From Pseudodesulfovibrio hydrargyri (GTDB taxonomy: Bacteria > Desulfobacterota > Desulfovibrionia > Desulfovibrionales > Desulfovibrionaceae), in contig NZ_LKAQ01000004.1 of assembly GCF_001874525.1 (NCBI RefSeq), positions 920,937 through 984,936 of the forward strand: DNA of 64,000 nucleotides, in the 5' to 3' direction. The translations under genes and the position numbers were made by a program. Shown here piece after piece: positions 61,120-64,000 of the stretch. The notes beneath the pieces are model-generated. The model ran no database searches. It was not told the DNA's origin and saw only the letters and a program-made list of their open reading frames with translations. The number at the start of each line of letters is the position of its first letter. Position 1 is the first letter of the stretch.

Positions 61120-61877
61120 TCAACCCACTCCTTGAAAGTGCATGATTGGAGCCCGATCTTGATTGCCAGCGCCACGATCTTATCACGATTTTCCGCTATG
61201 ATTTCTGAATACTGCGGAAGATACTCCACGGTTGCCATCAGATTATCAGGCCGGACGCGGACCGTGTCCAGGCCGAGCGAATGCAGATAATTTTCCAGGA
61301 CTTCGACCCGATGCAGATCCTCGGCGGACAGTTCGACGCCAAGGGGTATGCGGGTGGCCAGGCAGCTTTCCGACGGGGTCTCCCAGTTGGGCAGCCCGGC
61401 GTCAAAGGCCAGGGCACGGATGTGCGACTTGCCCAGGCCGAGATCGGCCAAGGGGGAGAAGACCTTGAATTCGCGCACGGCCTTGAGGCCGGGACGGTCC
61501 GACGGGTCGTCCGCGTTGGTCCCGTCCAGAAGCAGGCACTCGTCGCCAAGTTCTTCCTTTATGGCCCTGAAAACCAAGCACTTACAGTGGTAGCACCGGT
61601 CTATCTGGTTGCGCCGGACCTCGGGCACGGACAGGGCCGAGACCTTGAGGATGCGGTGTTCGATGCCTATGCGTTCGGCCACTTCCATGGCCCGCTCCCT
61701 GTCCCGCGCCGGGGTCAGTTCGCTGACCAGGGTACAGGCCACGGCCCGGGAACCGAGGGCGAGTTTGGCCGCGGCGGCCACCAGCCCGCTGTCGACCCCG
61801 CCGGACAGGGCCACAGCCACGCAACCGGCGTCGCTCGATCGCTCGGCGATATGTGTTGCAAGTTGTTCAATGCTCAT
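61116..61877 (-). CDS. larE: LarE-type ATP-dependent sacrificial sulfur transferase
   Basis: The 253-residue PP-loop enzyme adds sulfur to the precursor of the nickel-pincer cofactor. It has SGGVDS near 25, the ATP-binding GTNADD near 118 and the sulfur-donor region ETPSESCLATRIP with the Cys near 167. The RCYHCKCLVF stretch near 95 has three extra Cys, as in LarE forms that may carry an iron-sulfur cluster. larB and larA are not in the window, so the cofactor's user is unknown. It heads the unit larE, small gene, larC, DUF3431, permease. Confidence 0.9.
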   Translation of the reverse strand: MSIEQLATHIAERSSDAGCVAVALSGGVDSGLVAAAAKLALGSRAVACTLVSELTPARDRERAMEVAERIGIEHRILKVSALSVPEVRRNQIDRCYHCKCLVFRAIKEELGDECLLLDGTNADDPSDRPGLKAVREFKVFSPLADLGLGKSHIRALAFDAGLPNWETPSESCLATRIPLGVELSAEDLHRVEVLENYLHSLGLDTVRVRPDNLMATVEYLPQYSEIIAENRDKIVALAIKIGLQSCTFKEWVE

Positions 61878-61908
61878 TCTTGTATAATAGCCCAGCCGAC
61901 ACTGCGGT

Positions 61909-63306
61909 TCAACTCCTTTCGGGCTTGTCGCGCCCGATGAGGTCGATGCGCCGCCAGGGCCCCCTGGTGAACCGGTAGGTAAAGGTCGAAGCCAGGATCA
62001 TCACGTAGACGAGCAGAAATATCCACGGACCGTGGATGCTGGTCACGCTCAGCCCGTTGAGCACCAGCAGGGGGATGACGATGCAGACGATGGAGGAGGC
62101 GCCCATGACGGCCATGATGAACCGGGTGTCGCCCGCGCCCTTGAGCCCGCCCATGTATACGATGGCAACGGCGTCCAGCAGGGTGAAGACCGAACAGTAA
62201 CGCATGAGCACTTCGCCCATGATCAAAACCGCGTCGAAGTCGGCCCCGGCCGCGTCCCGGGGCCGGAACAGGTTGAGCAGGAACTCGGGCATGAACCAGA
62301 AGACCACCGCCATGACCCCCATGTAGGCCAGGGCCAGATGCAGGACCGAATGGGTGGAGAAAGCGGCCCGGTTCGGATTGTTGTCGCCCATGGCCAGGCC
62401 GACCATGATGCTTGCCGCCACGTGCATGCCGATGGTCGGCAGGAAGGCCAGGTTGTAGATGGAGAAGACCGCGCTGGTGGAGGCCAGCTCCACCGGTCCG
62501 AACCTGCCGACGATAAAGACGAAAAAGGAGATGGCGAACATGTCCAGGAAGAACTGGACCCCGCCCGGCAAACCGAAATGAAGGAACCGGCCGAACAGCT
62601 CACGGTCGAACCGCCATGCGGTCCGGACCTTGTAAACGGCTTCGTTCTTTTTGGTGAAGATGAGCAGTCCGTAGACGATCACAGGAACGATGAACCCGAT
62701 GACGGTGGCCAGACCGGCCCCGGCAATGCCCATCTCCGGGAACGGGCCAATACCGTTGATCAGGCAGTAGTCCAGCGGCACGTTGATGAAGATCGAACCC
62801 ATGCTGATGAGCATGACCGGTTTGGTCAGCCCGCGCCCGGCAAAGAAGTTGGACAGGCACAGGCCGAGCAGGCAGGGCAGGCTGCCCACAGTGAGAATCT
62901 GGAAGTAAATAACCTCGAGCCGCTGGATGGCCGGGGGATGTCCACCCAGCCGGAACATGGGTTCGGCGAGAAACAGCAGGGCGGCCAGGAACAGCCCTGA
63001 CGGGACGCAGAACCAGATGCCCTGCCACAGGGCGCGCCCTACATCGGCCGGACGGCACGCGCCCGTGTACTGGGCGATGAACACGTTGACGTATTCGGAC
63101 ACGCCCATGAAAAAGGAAAGGAACAGGAAGGACATGACGTTCGCCGGCAGCGAGGCGGCCAAAGCCTCCAGCGAATAGTTGCCCAGAAAGATGCGGTCCG
63201 TGAAAGTCATGACCGTATTGGAGATCATGCTGACGACCAGCGGAAACCCTATGTTCAGAGCCTCCTTGTACCCGCCCTGCGCATGCCACCGTTTGACCAT
63301 ATTCAT
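61909..63306 (-). CDS. MATE-family multidrug/cation efflux protein
   Basis: The 465-residue membrane protein has about 12 helices in two MatE halves. Seen are IGFPLVVSMISNTVMTFTDRIFLG near the start, the ASLPANVMSFLFLSFFMGVSEYVNVFIAQYTGA segment and a second half beginning FLHFGLPGGVQFFLDMFAISFFVFIVGRFG. It would export organic cations or dyes using a sodium or proton gradient. The start at 63306 follows AAGGTG. It is divergent from the MarR gene, which is its likely regulator. Confidence 0.9.
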   Translation of the reverse strand: MNMVKRWHAQGGYKEALNIGFPLVVSMISNTVMTFTDRIFLGNYSLEALAASLPANVMSFLFLSFFMGVSEYVNVFIAQYTGACRPADVGRALWQGIWFCVPSGLFLAALLFLAEPMFRLGGHPPAIQRLEVIYFQILTVGSLPCLLGLCLSNFFAGRGLTKPVMLISMGSIFINVPLDYCLINGIGPFPEMGIAGAGLATVIGFIVPVIVYGLLIFTKKNEAVYKVRTAWRFDRELFGRFLHFGLPGGVQFFLDMFAISFFVFIVGRFGPVELASTSAVFSIYNLAFLPTIGMHVAASIMVGLAMGDNNPNRAAFSTHSVLHLALAYMGVMAVVFWFMPEFLLNLFRPRDAAGADFDAVLIMGEVLMRYCSVFTLLDAVAIVYMGGLKGAGDTRFIMAVMGASSIVCIVIPLLVLNGLSVTSIHGPWIFLLVYVMILASTFTYRFTRGPWRRIDLIGRDKPERS

Positions 63307-63479
63307 TGCTTCACCTTGCGTCCTGCGATACCGCCCGGAAATCAGAGCCTGACCGCCCATGGCAACCTATCCCGGAGCGGCTCCACGGTAAAGCGGAATC
63401 ATTTCATTTCACCATCTTGAAAAACAACGCACAGCATGCTATATAAAAGACTATAGCAACCTGAAATAGTACCGGAAAT

Positions 63480-63995
63480 ATGGATTTCAAAACAGACTAC
63501 CTCTTTTTCGCGGACATGGCCCGGTTCAACCGCCTCTATGCAAAGGGATTGTCCAAGCGGCTTTCCTCATACGGTGTTCGGCCCGGCTACCTTGAGATTC
63601 TGTTCCGCCTGTGGGAGCAGGACGGCATTACCCAGAAATCCCTGCACAAGGGCATTGACGTGGAGCAGGCCACTTTATCCAACACGCTCAAGCGCATGGA
63701 GCGCGACGGCTTGCTGCTGCGCCAACGCAACCCCAAGGACCGCAGGCAATCCCTTATTGTGCTGACAGATACAGGCGCTGGCCTGCGCAAACTCGTGCAA
63801 ACGGCCATCGATGACCTGCAATCCGCGGTCAACGCCCGCTTGAGCGTCACCGACCGGCGCTATTTCCGCCGAATCCTGAAGCAGATGAATGAACACCTCT
63901 TTGCCGACCAGGACGACGCCACCCTTGTACTGCTCGACGAAGTGGATGAAACGGAACCGGTGCCCTTGATGCTTACGGATGAGATCGAGAGATGA
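63480..63995 (+). CDS. MarR-family transcriptional regulator
   Basis: The 171-residue regulator has the MarR winged helix: LEILFRLWEQDGITQKSLHKGIDVEQATLSNTLKRMERDGLLLRQRNPKDRRQSLIVLT (about 38-98), with the DRR wing. The C-terminal helix would make the dimer with the N-terminal one; a polar tail of about 25 residues follows. It is divergent from the MATE gene across 173 bases, the classical arrangement for a repressor of an efflux gene. The stop is five bases from the window end. Confidence 0.9.
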   Translation: MDFKTDYLFFADMARFNRLYAKGLSKRLSSYGVRPGYLEILFRLWEQDGITQKSLHKGIDVEQATLSNTLKRMERDGLLLRQRNPKDRRQSLIVLTDTGAGLRKLVQTAIDDLQSAVNARLSVTDRRYFRRILKQMNEHLFADQDDATLVLLDEVDETEPVPLMLTDEIER

Positions 63996-64000
63996 CGCGG

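Overview
The window is GC-rich bacterial chromosome with short intergenic gaps, ATGA-type gene overlaps and clear GGAG-type ribosome binding sites. The gene mix (LutABC lactate oxidation, a two-[4Fe-4S] DUF362 ferredoxin, HD-GYP pairs, chemoreceptor, phosphonate C-P lyase, larE/larC) fits a sulfate-reducing Desulfovibrionales-type deltaproteobacterium, such as Desulfovibrio or Pseudodesulfovibrio. That assignment is inference from gene content. No rRNA is present to test it.

Layout. 1-1.7 kb: a PaaK-like adenylate-forming ligase (minus strand), then tRNA-Lys(TTT) and tRNA-Glu(CTC). 1.66-19.36 kb: a 17.6 kb genomic island in the 3' end of tRNA-Glu, bounded by 65-bp direct repeats. It carries a tyrosine integrase, an AlpA/Xis-like protein, a second recombinase-like protein, a gap rich in hairpins, an XRE regulator-DNA methyltransferase pair with an 18-bp palindromic operator, and a large minus-strand type I restriction-modification locus. 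That locus runs half-hsdS, hsdM, dinD, KTSC, hsdS, HAD phosphatase, DUF2188, GIY-YIG-like, SEFIR, hsdR, YgjP-like metallopeptidase. An HNH-like gene sits beside the right end. This is a defence island in which a SEFIR/TIR-type gene and several accessory genes lie between the type I subunits.

19.9-29.7 kb: DUF362 ferredoxin, a DJ-1/GlxA-regulator pair, a solute-binding protein, a degenerate plus an intact HD-GYP protein, a chemoreceptor and an ABC_sub_bind lipoprotein-type binding protein. 29.8-32.8 kb: lutABC. 33.4-40 kb: PAS histidine kinase, RhlE-like helicase, zinc-ribbon miniprotein, Hsp20, and the phnN-2H phosphoesterase-acetyltransferase operon. 40.2-49.9 kb: phnF, then phnGHIJKLM and phnCDE, with a 16-bp palindromic PhnF-type operator between phnF and phnG. 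50.3-52.8 kb: DUF429, ChaN-PDZ lipoprotein and a secreted small protein. 52.9-57.9 kb: TetR-adaptor-RND efflux operon. 58.2-61.9 kb: larE, a frameshifted small gene, larC1, DUF3431 and a lone FtsX/MacB-type permease. 61.9-64 kb: MATE efflux protein divergent from a MarR regulator.

A family of long noncoding elements bounded by the inverted repeat GATGCCTCCGGCGGCC occurs three times in full (near 32.8, 35.1 and 49.9 kb) and once as a terminus at the window start.
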